Source: Kangiella spongicola (GTDB lineage: Bacteria; Pseudomonadota; Gammaproteobacteria; Enterobacterales; Kangiellaceae). Taken from it: a stretch of DNA of 64,000 nt. Where the stretch lies: positions 62,001 through 126,000 of the forward strand of contig NZ_QICH01000003.1 in the NCBI RefSeq assembly GCF_003194565.2, given 5' to 3'. Shown here one piece after another: positions 8,404 to 17,054 of this stretch. Below the pieces are notes generated by a model that was given only the letters and a program-made list of their open reading frames with translations, was not told the DNA's origin and did no database searches. Made by a program: the position numbers and the translations under genes. Position 1 is the first letter of the stretch; the number at the start of each line of letters is the position of its first letter.

Positions 8404-10992
8404 ATGAATACAAATTACAGAAAGAAACTCGAAGGTACTGATTTAGATTACTTCGATACGCGTCAAGCGGTTGAAGACATCCAGCCAGGTGCCTATGACA
8501 AACTTCCGTACACCTCAAAAGTACTGGCGGAAAACTTAGTGCGTCGTTGTGATCCTGAAATGCTAACGGATAGCTTAAAGCAGATCATTGAGCGTAAGCG
8601 TGATTTGGATTTTCCATGGTTCCCAGCACGGGTGGTTTGTCACGATATCTTAGGTCAAACTGCGTTTGTTGACTTAGCGGGCTTGCGCGATGCTATCGCC
8701 GAAGGCGGTGGTGATCCGGCTCAGGTAAACCCTGTCGTGCCAACTCAATTAATCGTGGACCACTCGCTTGCGGTTGAGCATGCGGGCTTTGAAAAAGATG
8801 CCTTCGAGAAGAACCGTGCGATTGAAGAACGTCGTAACGAAGATCGCTTCCACTTTATCAACTGGTGTAAAACAGCGTTTAAAAACGTCAACGTAGTACC
8901 ACCAGGTAACGGCATCATGCATCAAATTAACCTTGAGCGTATGTCGCCAGTGATTGAAGCCAGAGATGGCGTCGCTTTCCCAGACACATTAGTTGGAACC
9001 GATAGCCACACACCAATGGTAGACGCGCTTGGCGTTATCGCTGTGGGTGTTGGTGGTCTTGAAGCTGAAAGTGTCATGCTAGGGCGTGCTTCTTACATGC
9101 GTCTTCCAGACATCGTTGGTGTCGAGCTGACGGGTAAACCACAGCCAGGTATTACGGGCACGGATATCGTGTTAGCGATTACTGAATTCCTGCGTAATGA
9201 ACGTGTAGTTTCGGCTTATTTAGAATTCTTTGGCGAAGGTGCTGCGCATCTAACGCTTGGCGACCGTGCAACAATTTCAAACATGACCCCAGAGTACGGC
9301 GCAACTGCTGGCATGTTCTATATCGATCAGCAGACGATTGACTACTTAACATTAACCGGCCGTGATGACGAGCAAGTTAAGTTAGTCGAAAAGTATGCTA
9401 AAGAAACCGGCCTTTGGGCTGACGCTTTAACCGAAGCAGAGTACGAGCGAGTCTTAACGTTTGATTTATCCTCAGTCGTTCGTAACTTAGCGGGCCCATC
9501 GAATCCTCACGCGCGTGTTTCTACTACAGACTTAGCCGCCAAAGGCATTGTTAAAGATTACGAAATTGAAGAAGGCAAAATGCCGGACGGTGCTTGTATT
9601 ATTGCGGCAATTACCAGTTGTACCAATACCAGTAATCCGCGCAACATGATTGCTGCTGGTATCATTGCGCGTAACGCTAATAAGCTTGGCTTAACGCGTA
9701 AACCTTGGGTTAAAACATCTTTAGCGCCAGGCTCTAAAGCTGTTACTGCATACCTAGAAGAAGCGAACCTTCTGCCTGAAATGGAGAAGCTAGGCTTTGG
9801 TGTTGTCGGTTATGCCTGTACGTCGTGTAACGGTATGAGTGGTGCGCTTGACCCAAAAATTAAGCAAGAGATTGAAGAGCGTGACCTTTACTCGACAGCG
9901 GTGCTTTCAGGTAACCGTAACTTCGACGGCCGTATTCACCCACACGCTGACCAAGCGTTCTTAGCATCGCCGCCATTAGTCGTTGCTTATGCTATCGCCG
10001 GTACCATTCGTTTTGATATTGAAAAAGGCGTACTAGGTACTGACCCAGACGGCAATCCAGTAACGCTTAAAGATATCTGGCCTACGGACGAAGAAATTGA
10101 TGCGATTGTTGCTGAGTCAGTAAAACCACAACAATTCCGCGATGTTTATGAGCCAATGTTTAATGTCAAAGTTGATATGGGCGATAAGACAGAGCCACTG
10201 TATGACTGGCGTCCAATGAGCACCTATATCCGCCGTCCTCCTTATTGGGAAGGCGCATTAGCTGGCGAGCGTACGATGAAGGATATGCGTCCGTTAGCCG
10301 TCTTAGGCGACAACATTACAACTGACCACTTATCGCCATCAAACGCGATTCAAAAGTCGAGCGCTGCTGGTGCTTATTTAGACTCGATGGGCGTTCCAGA
10401 AGAAGACTATAACTCCTACGCAACGCACCGTGGTGATCACTTAACGGCACAGCGTGCAACTTTCGCTAACCCAAAACTTCTGAACGAAATGGTTCGTAAC
10501 GAAGATGGTTCGGTGAAACAAGGTTCGTTAGCGCGTCTTGAGCCAGAAGGCAAAGAAATGCGCATGTGGGAAACCATTGAAACCTACATGGAGCGCAAGC
10601 AACCGCTAATCATTGTTGCTGGAGCCGATTACGGTCAGGGTTCGTCGCGCGACTGGGCGGCGAAAGGCGTTCGCCTAGCGGGTGTGGAAGTTATTGCTGC
10701 AGAAGGTTTTGAGCGAATTCACCGTACGAATCTAATCGGTATGGGCGTTTTACCACTTGAGTTTAAAGAAGGTACAACCCGCAAAACACTAAACATCGAC
10801 GGCACAGAAACTTATGACGTCGAAGGTGACATCGCGCCGAGCGCAACCATGACCTTAGTCATCAAGCGCAAAGACGGTGAGCGAGTCGAAGTGCCAATGA
10901 CATGTCGCTTAGATACCGCTGAAGAAGTGTCGATTTACTCCGCTGGCGGTGTGTTACAGCGCTTTGCGCAGGATTTCTTAGCCGCGAGTTAA
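8404..10992 (+). CDS. acnD: Fe/S-dependent 2-methylcitrate dehydratase
   Basis: An 862-residue aconitase-superfamily enzyme. AcnD dehydrates 2-methylcitrate to a 2-methylaconitate isomer that PrpF then converts. Cluster-binding cysteines are visible in TSCTNTSNP and in YACTSCNG. The C-terminal swivel domain follows after NITTDHLSPSNAI and contains GADYGQGSSRDWAAKG. Its position directly before prpF, and its length slightly below that of AcnA, make AcnD the best call over a generic aconitase. Confidence 0.94.
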   Translation: MNTNYRKKLEGTDLDYFDTRQAVEDIQPGAYDKLPYTSKVLAENLVRRCDPEMLTDSLKQIIERKRDLDFPWFPARVVCHDILGQTAFVDLAGLRDAIAEGGGDPAQVNPVVPTQLIVDHSLAVEHAGFEKDAFEKNRAIEERRNEDRFHFINWCKTAFKNVNVVPPGNGIMHQINLERMSPVIEARDGVAFPDTLVGTDSHTPMVDALGVIAVGVGGLEAESVMLGRASYMRLPDIVGVELTGKPQPGITGTDIVLAITEFLRNERVVSAYLEFFGEGAAHLTLGDRATISNMTPEYGATAGMFYIDQQTIDYLTLTGRDDEQVKLVEKYAKETGLWADALTEAEYERVLTFDLSSVVRNLAGPSNPHARVSTTDLAAKGIVKDYEIEEGKMPDGACIIAAITSCTNTSNPRNMIAAGIIARNANKLGLTRKPWVKTSLAPGSKAVTAYLEEANLLPEMEKLGFGVVGYACTSCNGMSGALDPKIKQEIEERDLYSTAVLSGNRNFDGRIHPHADQAFLASPPLVVAYAIAGTIRFDIEKGVLGTDPDGNPVTLKDIWPTDEEIDAIVAESVKPQQFRDVYEPMFNVKVDMGDKTEPLYDWRPMSTYIRRPPYWEGALAGERTMKDMRPLAVLGDNITTDHLSPSNAIQKSSAAGAYLDSMGVPEEDYNSYATHRGDHLTAQRATFANPKLLNEMVRNEDGSVKQGSLARLEPEGKEMRMWETIETYMERKQPLIIVAGADYGQGSSRDWAAKGVRLAGVEVIAAEGFERIHRTNLIGMGVLPLEFKEGTTRKTLNIDGTETYDVEGDIAPSATMTLVIKRKDGERVEVPMTCRLDTAEEVSIYSAGGVLQRFAQDFLAAS

Positions 10993-10994
10993 GA

Positions 10995-11130
10995 CGTCAT
11001 TGCGGCTAGTTATTTAAGCAACAAATAATAGTGCGTCATTGCGAGTCGAGCTAGCTCGACGTGGCAATCTCTAGCAAGTAGTACTGTATTCTCTAAGAGA
11101 CTACCACGGCCTAAAGGCCTCGTAATGACG
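10995..11130 (+). repeat. Palindromic intergenic repeat, copy 4, with a preceding half copy
   Basis: A full unit spans 11034-11130, from CGTCATTGCGAG to CTCGTAATGACG. A half end, CGTCATTGCG, also occurs at 10995-11004. A local TCGAGCTAGCTCGA palindrome lies inside the left arm. It fills the acnD-prpF gap. Confidence 0.85.
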
Positions 11131-11187
11131 GATTTATTTTATTATGTCATCTCACAAAGTGACAAATATATTAATTAAGGCAAAATA

Positions 11188-12399
11188 ATGGCTCATAAAG
11201 CACAAACCTTTCCTCCACAAATAAAAATTCCAGCCACTTATATGCGTGGCGGAACCAGTAAAGGTGTTTTCTTTAATCTAACGGACTTGCCTGAAGAAGC
11301 GCAAGTTCCAGGGCCTGCACGTGATGCACTGTTATTACGAGTGGTTGGAAGCCCAGATCCTTACGGTAAACATACCGACGGTATGGGAGGCGCAACGTCG
11401 AGTACCAGTAAAACGGTTATCTTGTCGAAAAGTGATATTGCCGATCATGATGTGAACTACTTATTTGGTCAGGTTTCTATCGACAAACCTTTTATCGACT
11501 GGAGTGGTAACTGCGGTAACTTAACTGCGGCCGTAGGCTCTTTCGCGATTAATAGTGGTCTCGTCGATGCTGATCGTATTCCTGAAAATGGCCATGCAGA
11601 AGTTAGAATCTGGCAGGCTAATATCGAGAAAACGATTATTGCTCACGTACCGATCACAAATGGTCAGGTACAGGAAACAGGTGACTTTATCCTTGATGGC
11701 GTGACGTTTCCCGCGGCAGAAGTGCAGGTGGATTTCCTCGATCCTGCAGGCGAAGGCTCAATGTTCCCGACGGGTAACCTGGTAGACGAGCTAGAAGTAC
11801 CAAACATAGGTACATTCAAAGCCACCATGATTACCGCAGGAATTCCAACAATTTTCTTGAATGCAGACGAAATCAACTTTAACGGTAAAACCTATAACGG
11901 TACTGAATTACAGGAAGCGATTAATAACGACGACGAAGCCTTAGAAATGTTCGAGCTTATACGGGCTTATGGTGCAAAGGCTATGGGGCTTATCGAAAAT
12001 ATCGAAGAAGCCGCAAACCGTCAGCACACGCCAAAAGTCGCCTTCGTCGCATCGCCAGCAGACTACGTATCTTCTAGCGGTAAAAATATCAGCGCCAACG
12101 ATATCGACCTCAACGTACGCGCATTGTCTATGGGTAAGCTACACCACGCCATGATGGGCACCGCAGCCGTAGCCATAGCCACAGCCTCTACAGTTCCAGG
12201 AACGGTGGTGAACTTAGCCGCAGGTGGCGGCGATCGCCAAAGCGTTGTCTTTGGTCATCCGTCAGGCACCTTGAAAGTCGGCGCCGAAACGGAACTCCAA
12301 AACGACCAATGGATCGCCAAAAAAGTCTTTATGAGCCGTAGCGCCAGAATCTTAATGGAAGGCTGGGTAAGAGTACCTGGGGATTGTTTTACTGTTTAA
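11188..12399 (+). CDS. prpF: 2-methylaconitate cis-trans isomerase
   Basis: A 403-residue PrpF-family protein with the diaminopimelate-epimerase-like fold. It isomerises the methylaconitate made by AcnD so that it can be hydrated to methylisocitrate. Family hallmarks seen are the N-terminal IPATYMRGGTSKGVFF, GMGGATSSTSKT, the DWSGNCGNLTAAVG strand and the late AAGGGDRQSVVFGHPSG. The length is normal. It ends the co-directional propionate cluster, 25 bases before a small secreted protein gene. Confidence 0.95.
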   Translation: MAHKAQTFPPQIKIPATYMRGGTSKGVFFNLTDLPEEAQVPGPARDALLLRVVGSPDPYGKHTDGMGGATSSTSKTVILSKSDIADHDVNYLFGQVSIDKPFIDWSGNCGNLTAAVGSFAINSGLVDADRIPENGHAEVRIWQANIEKTIIAHVPITNGQVQETGDFILDGVTFPAAEVQVDFLDPAGEGSMFPTGNLVDELEVPNIGTFKATMITAGIPTIFLNADEINFNGKTYNGTELQEAINNDDEALEMFELIRAYGAKAMGLIENIEEAANRQHTPKVAFVASPADYVSSSGKNISANDIDLNVRALSMGKLHHAMMGTAAVAIATASTVPGTVVNLAAGGGDRQSVVFGHPSGTLKVGAETELQNDQWIAKKVFMSRSARILMEGWVRVPGDCFTV

Positions 12400-12424
12400 A
12401 CTTGAAAAGTGAAGAGGGAATATA

Positions 12425-13126
12425 ATGAATACAATAACAAAGTTAGCTTTAGTTAGCCTATTAGCAATATTTTCTTTAGGGGGTAATGTTACTAAAGCAA
12501 ATGAAGCCGAAACAATAGTTGTAACTGGTTCTAGGATTGATTGGTATGACTCGCCGGCAGTGACTTTAGTAAAACCTGCGGATTATTTAGTGCAACAGGT
12601 CAAGTTATTGAATGACTCTCGAGATCAGGTATTGCGCGAAAAGGAGCTGGTCAGTACGGTAAAGGATATTTTAAAGCTTGCGAATAAAAGCAAATCAATA
12701 GAGCTTGGCGTTGGCAAGGAAATCGTTTACCCAGTTACCTTAAAAGACCTGCAGCTTGATTTTGAGAAAGGCGAGAGGACAGATACATCGGTCGTTTATT
12801 TGTATATTAAAACGCCAATTAATAATAAAACGGCTGTTGAAAAGCTTGTTACTCGTATTAATGATTTTATTGAGGATATTTCAGTTACCGGTAGAACCGA
12901 AGTTGAAAAAAATGGTGAGTTAGTTCTAAGTATTGTAAACCCTGAAAAGTATCGAAAAGAACTACTGTCTATGATTGCGGATGACATAAATTCAACTATT
13001 CAAATATTTGGTGAAAACTATAAAGCAGAAATCGATGGATTAAGTCAGGGGTTAATGTGGGAGAGGGTGTCTGTTTCAGAATTACGACTTTATCTTGAGT
13101 ATAACTTTATACTTACCGCCAAATGA
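12425..13126 (+). CDS. Hypothetical secreted protein with a TonB-plug-like N-terminal motif
   Basis: A 233-residue protein with a signal peptide (residues 1-25, ending GGNVTKA-NEA). The mature N-terminus is AETIVVTGSRIDW, the string normally seen at the start of TonB-dependent receptor plugs, but the protein is far too short to be a receptor. Two similar helical/beta blocks follow, with many charged residues. The exported Rhs protein at 47859-52127 starts its mature part with a related AERIIVRGQRT. The GAAGAGGGAA ribosome-binding region lies just before ATG 12425. Function is unknown. Confidence 0.65.
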   Translation: MNTITKLALVSLLAIFSLGGNVTKANEAETIVVTGSRIDWYDSPAVTLVKPADYLVQQVKLLNDSRDQVLREKELVSTVKDILKLANKSKSIELGVGKEIVYPVTLKDLQLDFEKGERTDTSVVYLYIKTPINNKTAVEKLVTRINDFIEDISVTGRTEVEKNGELVLSIVNPEKYRKELLSMIADDINSTIQIFGENYKAEIDGLSQGLMWERVSVSELRLYLEYNFILTAK

Positions 13127-13146
13127 TTCCAGTTAACTTTGGACTG

Positions 13147-13176
13147 AGCCTCGATTTATCAAAGCTAATCGAGGCT
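13147..13176. terminator. Hairpin between converging genes
   Basis: AGCCTCGAT and ATCGAGGCT form a perfect 9-bp stem, overlapping the last codons of the MarR gene. There is no strong T-run, so terminator function is uncertain. A shared GCTAATCGAGGCTA string recurs near 15851. Confidence 0.45.
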
Positions 13177-13638
13177 AAACCTATCCAACAAACTTCTTTC
13201 CTTCATAGCGTTAATAGCTTTATCAATGGTGTCGAAGATATCGACACCTATGTCTTTTGAAATACTGTCGACGAGTTTTTCGGATTGTTTTAAATACTCT
13301 TTAATCTTTTTACTCTGGGCTGCGCCTTCGGGCGTTAGCGAGTAGAGGGTGCGTCTTTTGTCGTCTTTGTCTGGCGATTGTTGTATAACCTCGAGCTTTA
13401 GCAGTTTTGGTAGCTTTTGTTTGACCAATTGGTGCGATTGGTCGAGTTGACGGGCGAGATCGGTGACGGAGGCTTGTTGTAGCTCGAATAGGCTGAGTAG
13501 GGTGGAGCAGGACTTAATCGGGACGATAATGCCTAAGCTATCGAATATGGGCTGGCTTTGTTCTTCGATGAGGTTACTAAGATCTTCCGCTCGTTTGCCT
13601 AATAGCGCCTTACCGTTTATGCCGTCTTTTGAATACAT
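13165..13638 (-). CDS. MarR family transcriptional regulator
   Basis: A 157-residue winged-helix protein. Residues about 55-100 form the HTH (ASVTDLARQLDQSHQLVKQKLPKL) and the following wing carries KDDKRRTLYSLTPEG, which is diagnostic of MarR. The operator and ligand are unknown. It is divergent from the M19-type dipeptidase gene across about 130 bases, so that gene is one possible target. Confidence 0.88.
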   Translation of the reverse strand: MYSKDGINGKALLGKRAEDLSNLIEEQSQPIFDSLGIIVPIKSCSTLLSLFELQQASVTDLARQLDQSHQLVKQKLPKLLKLEVIQQSPDKDDKRRTLYSLTPEGAAQSKKIKEYLKQSEKLVDSISKDIGVDIFDTIDKAINAMKERSLLDRFSLD

Positions 13639-13772
13639 ACTCTAGCTCAAATTCTATAAAGTTGACTTAATTGCAGAAATAAATGTAACATGTTGCGCAA
13701 TGTGTTGCAATGTTGTTGCTTGTAGTAATAGATTGCAGCAATGGACAGTTAACCTCCACTAAGGACGAAACC

Positions 13773-14939
13773 ATGAATAGACGCACTTTTATGACGAATA
13801 CGGCGCTAGCTGCTGCGGCAGTTGGTTTGAAACTTGGCTCTGGCGGGGCATTTGCATCTTCATCAAGTATTACGCGTATCAGTCGCGAACAGTATGACGA
13901 TTGGTTTGTTTTTGATGGCTTGGGTGTGTTGTATGACATAAACGACCCAACAGGCGGTATTCAAGATAACTGGCGCATGACGGAGCGCTTGCGAAGGGAT
14001 GTATTGGCGAGTGGATTAAGCTGTTATCGACAGACCACAGGCGCGCCTTTTCCTGCGTATCCAGGGGATGATGCTTTCGAGCAGGCGGTAACGATTTTAA
14101 GTCAGCACCAAAAACTGATAGATGCCAATTCAGACGTGCTGACGCTAGTTAGAACCTTCAAGGACATCGAGCAGGCGAAAAAAGATAATAAAGTCGCGGT
14201 GACCTTAGGATTTCAAAACAGCCACGTCATTGGCGATAACCTCGATCATATTGATACCTTTAAGCACCTTGGCGTCTTAACCATGCAGTTAACCTATAAC
14301 GGCCAGAATCAGATCGGTGGCGGGGCGAATACGAATCCACGCTTGCCGCTGACTGAGTTTGGTTACAAGGTCGTTGAAAAGATGAATGAATCGAATGTAC
14401 TTATAGATTTAAGTCACAGCGGAGAACGAACATGCCTAGAAGCGTTAGCCGCGAGTAAAGCGCCTGTAACCATTAGTCATAGTGGCTGCCGTGCGTTAGC
14501 CGACTTCCCGCGCAACAAGACCGACAAAGAATTACGTCTGCTCGCGGACAAAGGTGGCTTGTTCGGCGTCTACTTTATGCCGTTTCTCGCGCCCGACAGT
14601 AAAGCCAACTCGGATCACCTTGTCGCGCATATCGAACACGCGATAAACGTCTGTGGCGAAGACCATGTTTCGATTGGCACCGATGGTGGTTACACAGGAA
14701 TCGACGACATGAAAAAGGTGCAACAAAGCACCGACAAAATGACGCAACACCGTTTAGACAACGGCGCTGCCGCCGCTGGCGAAAAACTCGGTAACTTAAA
14801 CTTTATGCCTGATATTATAGGCCCCGACCAATTCTACAAACTTGCCAATAAGTTAGCGGATAGGGGCCATAGCAGTGCTCGTATTGAAAAAGTTTTAGGA
14901 TTAAACGCCTACAACTTGATGAAGGAAGTGTGGAAATAA
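13773..14939 (+). CDS. Peptidase M19 (membrane dipeptidase) homologue with altered metal site
   Basis: A 388-residue protein. Start ATG 13773 is preferred to 13710 because it follows AAGGACGAAACC and begins a Tat-like signal, MNRRTFM, then an alanine-rich hydrophobic stretch. M19 landmarks are LIDLSHSGERT (His215), PVTISHSGCRAL (His236) and VSIGTDGGYTG (Asp304). The first ligand pair, normally His-x-Asp near DGHxD, is FDGLGVLYD here, and the bridging Glu position reads GFQNSH (Gln148). By family knowledge it should be a zinc dipeptidase. From sequence, the canonical binuclear site looks incomplete, so activity is uncertain. Confidence 0.82.
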   Translation: MNRRTFMTNTALAAAAVGLKLGSGGAFASSSSITRISREQYDDWFVFDGLGVLYDINDPTGGIQDNWRMTERLRRDVLASGLSCYRQTTGAPFPAYPGDDAFEQAVTILSQHQKLIDANSDVLTLVRTFKDIEQAKKDNKVAVTLGFQNSHVIGDNLDHIDTFKHLGVLTMQLTYNGQNQIGGGANTNPRLPLTEFGYKVVEKMNESNVLIDLSHSGERTCLEALAASKAPVTISHSGCRALADFPRNKTDKELRLLADKGGLFGVYFMPFLAPDSKANSDHLVAHIEHAINVCGEDHVSIGTDGGYTGIDDMKKVQQSTDKMTQHRLDNGAAAAGEKLGNLNFMPDIIGPDQFYKLANKLADRGHSSARIEKVLGLNAYNLMKEVWK

Positions 14940-14977
14940 GTTGCCTAAATAGCTGATATGCAAGTCATATTTGCATT

Positions 14978-15003
14978 AAAGCCACATTTGTTATGTGGCT
15001 TTA
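14978..15003. terminator. Hairpin after the dipeptidase gene
   Basis: AAAGCCACAT, a five-base loop and ATGTGGCTTT form a ten-pair stem followed by an AT-rich tail. It is a plausible intrinsic terminator. Confidence 0.6.
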
Positions 15004-15048
15004 ATTATGGGATAGTTCCATTAAAAATGACTATAGTAAAGCACTGTA

Positions 15049-15783
15049 ATGAAGATAAAAAATATAGTTAACTCTGAATTATGGAAGTTTATAAAAGAAC
15101 ACTGGGGCCTGTTAATATCTTTGATTACAGGGGTTTTATTTATAGCTGGGTATATTAGCGCGAGATTTTACTTTTCTTATTGGAATGTCCCCTATACAGA
15201 AATTAGTAATTCACTTTCTCCATTTGAGTTTTCATTACAAAAACCTGAAGTTTTATTCTATTCAATAGCTGTTGGAATGATGCTTATCATTCTTAGCGCA
15301 GTAACCTTCTCTGACCCAGAAAATGATGATATCAGAAAGTGGCGTACTCATCTTAAAAACCCAGTAACCTACATCGTTGTGTTAGGACCCGTAATGGTTG
15401 GCTTCATATGGTTATTTGTTACTCCAAATAATTCAAAGGACCAAATTAAGAACAGAGCATATATTCCGTATGAAGTGATTGCTTCAGATTCAAATGGATC
15501 ATATAGGTGTGTACATATTTTAGCTAGTATTGCAAGTTACCTAGTTTTGATAGGAGAGGATTTACAGCCTGTTCTTATTAAAGAAAGTAGTGTTCTATCT
15601 ATTAAAACAATGATGCAGCCTTATCCAGTGGAGGAAATCACTCGTGGTCGTTCTTCCTTCGTTAATAAAAATTATAAAATGGAAAAAAGTATATGGGATA
15701 AACATTGGGAAAGGGTTTGTTATAGCGAAATACAATATTCTTTTAAGAATTTTAACTTTAATAAAACTGGTCCAGAGCGATGA
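15049..15783 (+). CDS. Hypothetical inner-membrane protein
   Basis: A 244-residue protein with three predicted membrane helices (about residues 18-42, 67-88 and 105-126) and a soluble C-terminal half rich in Lys, Tyr and Asn. I recognise no family. Its codons are more AT-rich than those of its neighbours, which may indicate transfer. The ATG at 15049 lacks a strong Shine-Dalgarno. It stands alone between a terminator-like hairpin and a region of dyad repeats. Confidence 0.6.
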   Translation: MKIKNIVNSELWKFIKEHWGLLISLITGVLFIAGYISARFYFSYWNVPYTEISNSLSPFEFSLQKPEVLFYSIAVGMMLIILSAVTFSDPENDDIRKWRTHLKNPVTYIVVLGPVMVGFIWLFVTPNNSKDQIKNRAYIPYEVIASDSNGSYRCVHILASIASYLVLIGEDLQPVLIKESSVLSIKTMMQPYPVEEITRGRSSFVNKNYKMEKSIWDKHWERVCYSEIQYSFKNFNFNKTGPER

Positions 15784-15791
15784 TTGAGCAA

Positions 15792-15865
15792 GCGTAGCCT
15801 CGAAGGAACTTCGAGGTTTTATTTGGAAGGGAAACTCGATTAAGCTAACGCTAATCGAGGCTACG
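15792..15865. repeat. Dyad-rich intergenic element
   Basis: GTAGCCTCGA near 15795 is the inverse of TCGAGGCTAC near 15853, and a smaller CCTCGAAGG/CTTCGAGG hairpin lies inside the left half. It could be a terminator-like or REP-type element after the membrane protein gene. Confidence 0.45.
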
Positions 15866-15976
15866 TAAAGCTGTCATTTGGTTCTGTCTGTAAACTTCTA
15901 GTTTGTTAAGTCTGACTTTGCTACGGAATTGTTTAATCTTTATACTGGCTCTAGGCTTTTTAACCATGGAGTCAGT

Positions 15977-17020
15977 ATGTTTCGTCGTTATTTAGTTTTT
16001 CCTGCGGTGGTTTCTTCACTGCTGTTTGCGTCAGCTATGACTTTTAGTTCGGTGGCGAGTGCTTCCGAAGCTGAAAAGCCTTCAGTTAAAGACAGTTCGT
16101 CTTTGCCGTCATTATTGGAATTAGAACCTTTTGAGGTCGAGTGGGGTGGTCGTCCGCGTGATCCTGCGGTGTCACCTGATGGTATGGTGTGGTTTTGTGG
16201 GCAGGCGGGTAATTATATTGCTCGTTTGAATCCTGAGACTGGTGCTATGAAACAGTTTTCGGTTCCCGAGGGTTCGCATCCGCATAATTTAATTGTGGCG
16301 AGCGATGGTGGCGTTTGGTACGCGGGTAATCAGAATGCTCATATCGGTCGGTTAGATCCCAAAACAGGCGATATTAAACAATTCCCTATGCCTGAGGCGA
16401 TCAAAGATCCGCACACGTTGGTTTTTGATGCGGATGAAAATATTTGGTTTACCGCGCAGCATTCAAACGCTATTGGGCATCTTAATACGAATAACGGTAA
16501 GGTGCGGTTTGTAACGGCCACAGAAAAAGGCTCACGTCCTTATGGTATTAAGCTCGATTCGGAAGGTACGCCATGGAGTGTTTTGGTTGGAACTAATAAG
16601 CTGGCTCGTGTGAATCTTGAGAGTTTCACTATTGAAGAATTCGATATTCCACGCGAAAAAGCACGTCCACGCCGTATTGAAATAACCTCTGATGATAATG
16701 TTTGGTACGTAGATTTTAATCATGGTTATTTAGGGCGTTTTAATCCTGAGTCTGAAACGTTTACCGAGTGGCTGTCGCCAAATGGTCATGATAGTCAACC
16801 TTATGGTACAGCGCTAGATAGCGACGGGCGTATTTGGATTGGTGAAACTGGATCGTATCCTAATGAAATGTTGGCGTTTGATACCGAGACAGAAGCATTT
16901 ATCAGCCAAACGACTGTTAAAAGCGGTGGCTCTATTCGTCACATGTTTTATGATGCGGATAAAGACGTTTTCTGGTTTGGTGTGGATAATGGCTTTATTG
17001 TTAGAGGCAAAGCAAAATAA
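15977..17020 (+). CDS. Secreted virginiamycin B lyase (Vgb)-like beta-propeller protein
   Basis: A 347-residue exported protein. Start ATG 15977 follows GGAG (15968-15971) and opens a signal peptide ending near ASA-SEA. The rest is repeats of the streptogramin-lyase propeller type: units with DGGVWYAGNQNAHIGRLDP, ENIWFTAQHSNAIGHLN, DNVWYVDFNHGYLGRFNP and GRIWIGETGS. True Vgb linearises streptogramin B, but most genome hits of this fold have unknown substrates, so resistance should not be assumed. A terminator follows. Confidence 0.82.
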   Translation: MFRRYLVFPAVVSSLLFASAMTFSSVASASEAEKPSVKDSSSLPSLLELEPFEVEWGGRPRDPAVSPDGMVWFCGQAGNYIARLNPETGAMKQFSVPEGSHPHNLIVASDGGVWYAGNQNAHIGRLDPKTGDIKQFPMPEAIKDPHTLVFDADENIWFTAQHSNAIGHLNTNNGKVRFVTATEKGSRPYGIKLDSEGTPWSVLVGTNKLARVNLESFTIEEFDIPREKARPRRIEITSDDNVWYVDFNHGYLGRFNPESETFTEWLSPNGHDSQPYGTALDSDGRIWIGETGSYPNEMLAFDTETEAFISQTTVKSGGSIRHMFYDADKDVFWFGVDNGFIVRGKAK

Positions 17021-17022
17021 CA

Positions 17023-17054
17023 CTCAAAGCCTCTAGCTCGTTTGAGGCTTTTTT
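17023..17054. terminator. Intrinsic terminator after the propeller gene
   Basis: CTCAAAGCCTC pairs with GAGGCTTTTTT around a short loop, with a T-run on the plus strand. It lies between two converging genes. Confidence 0.8.

Noticed and set aside
15977-17020. Streptogramin resistance gene vgb
   Set aside because: The propeller similarity is real, but an exported chromosomal homologue with no resistance context is not evidence of antibiotic lysis.
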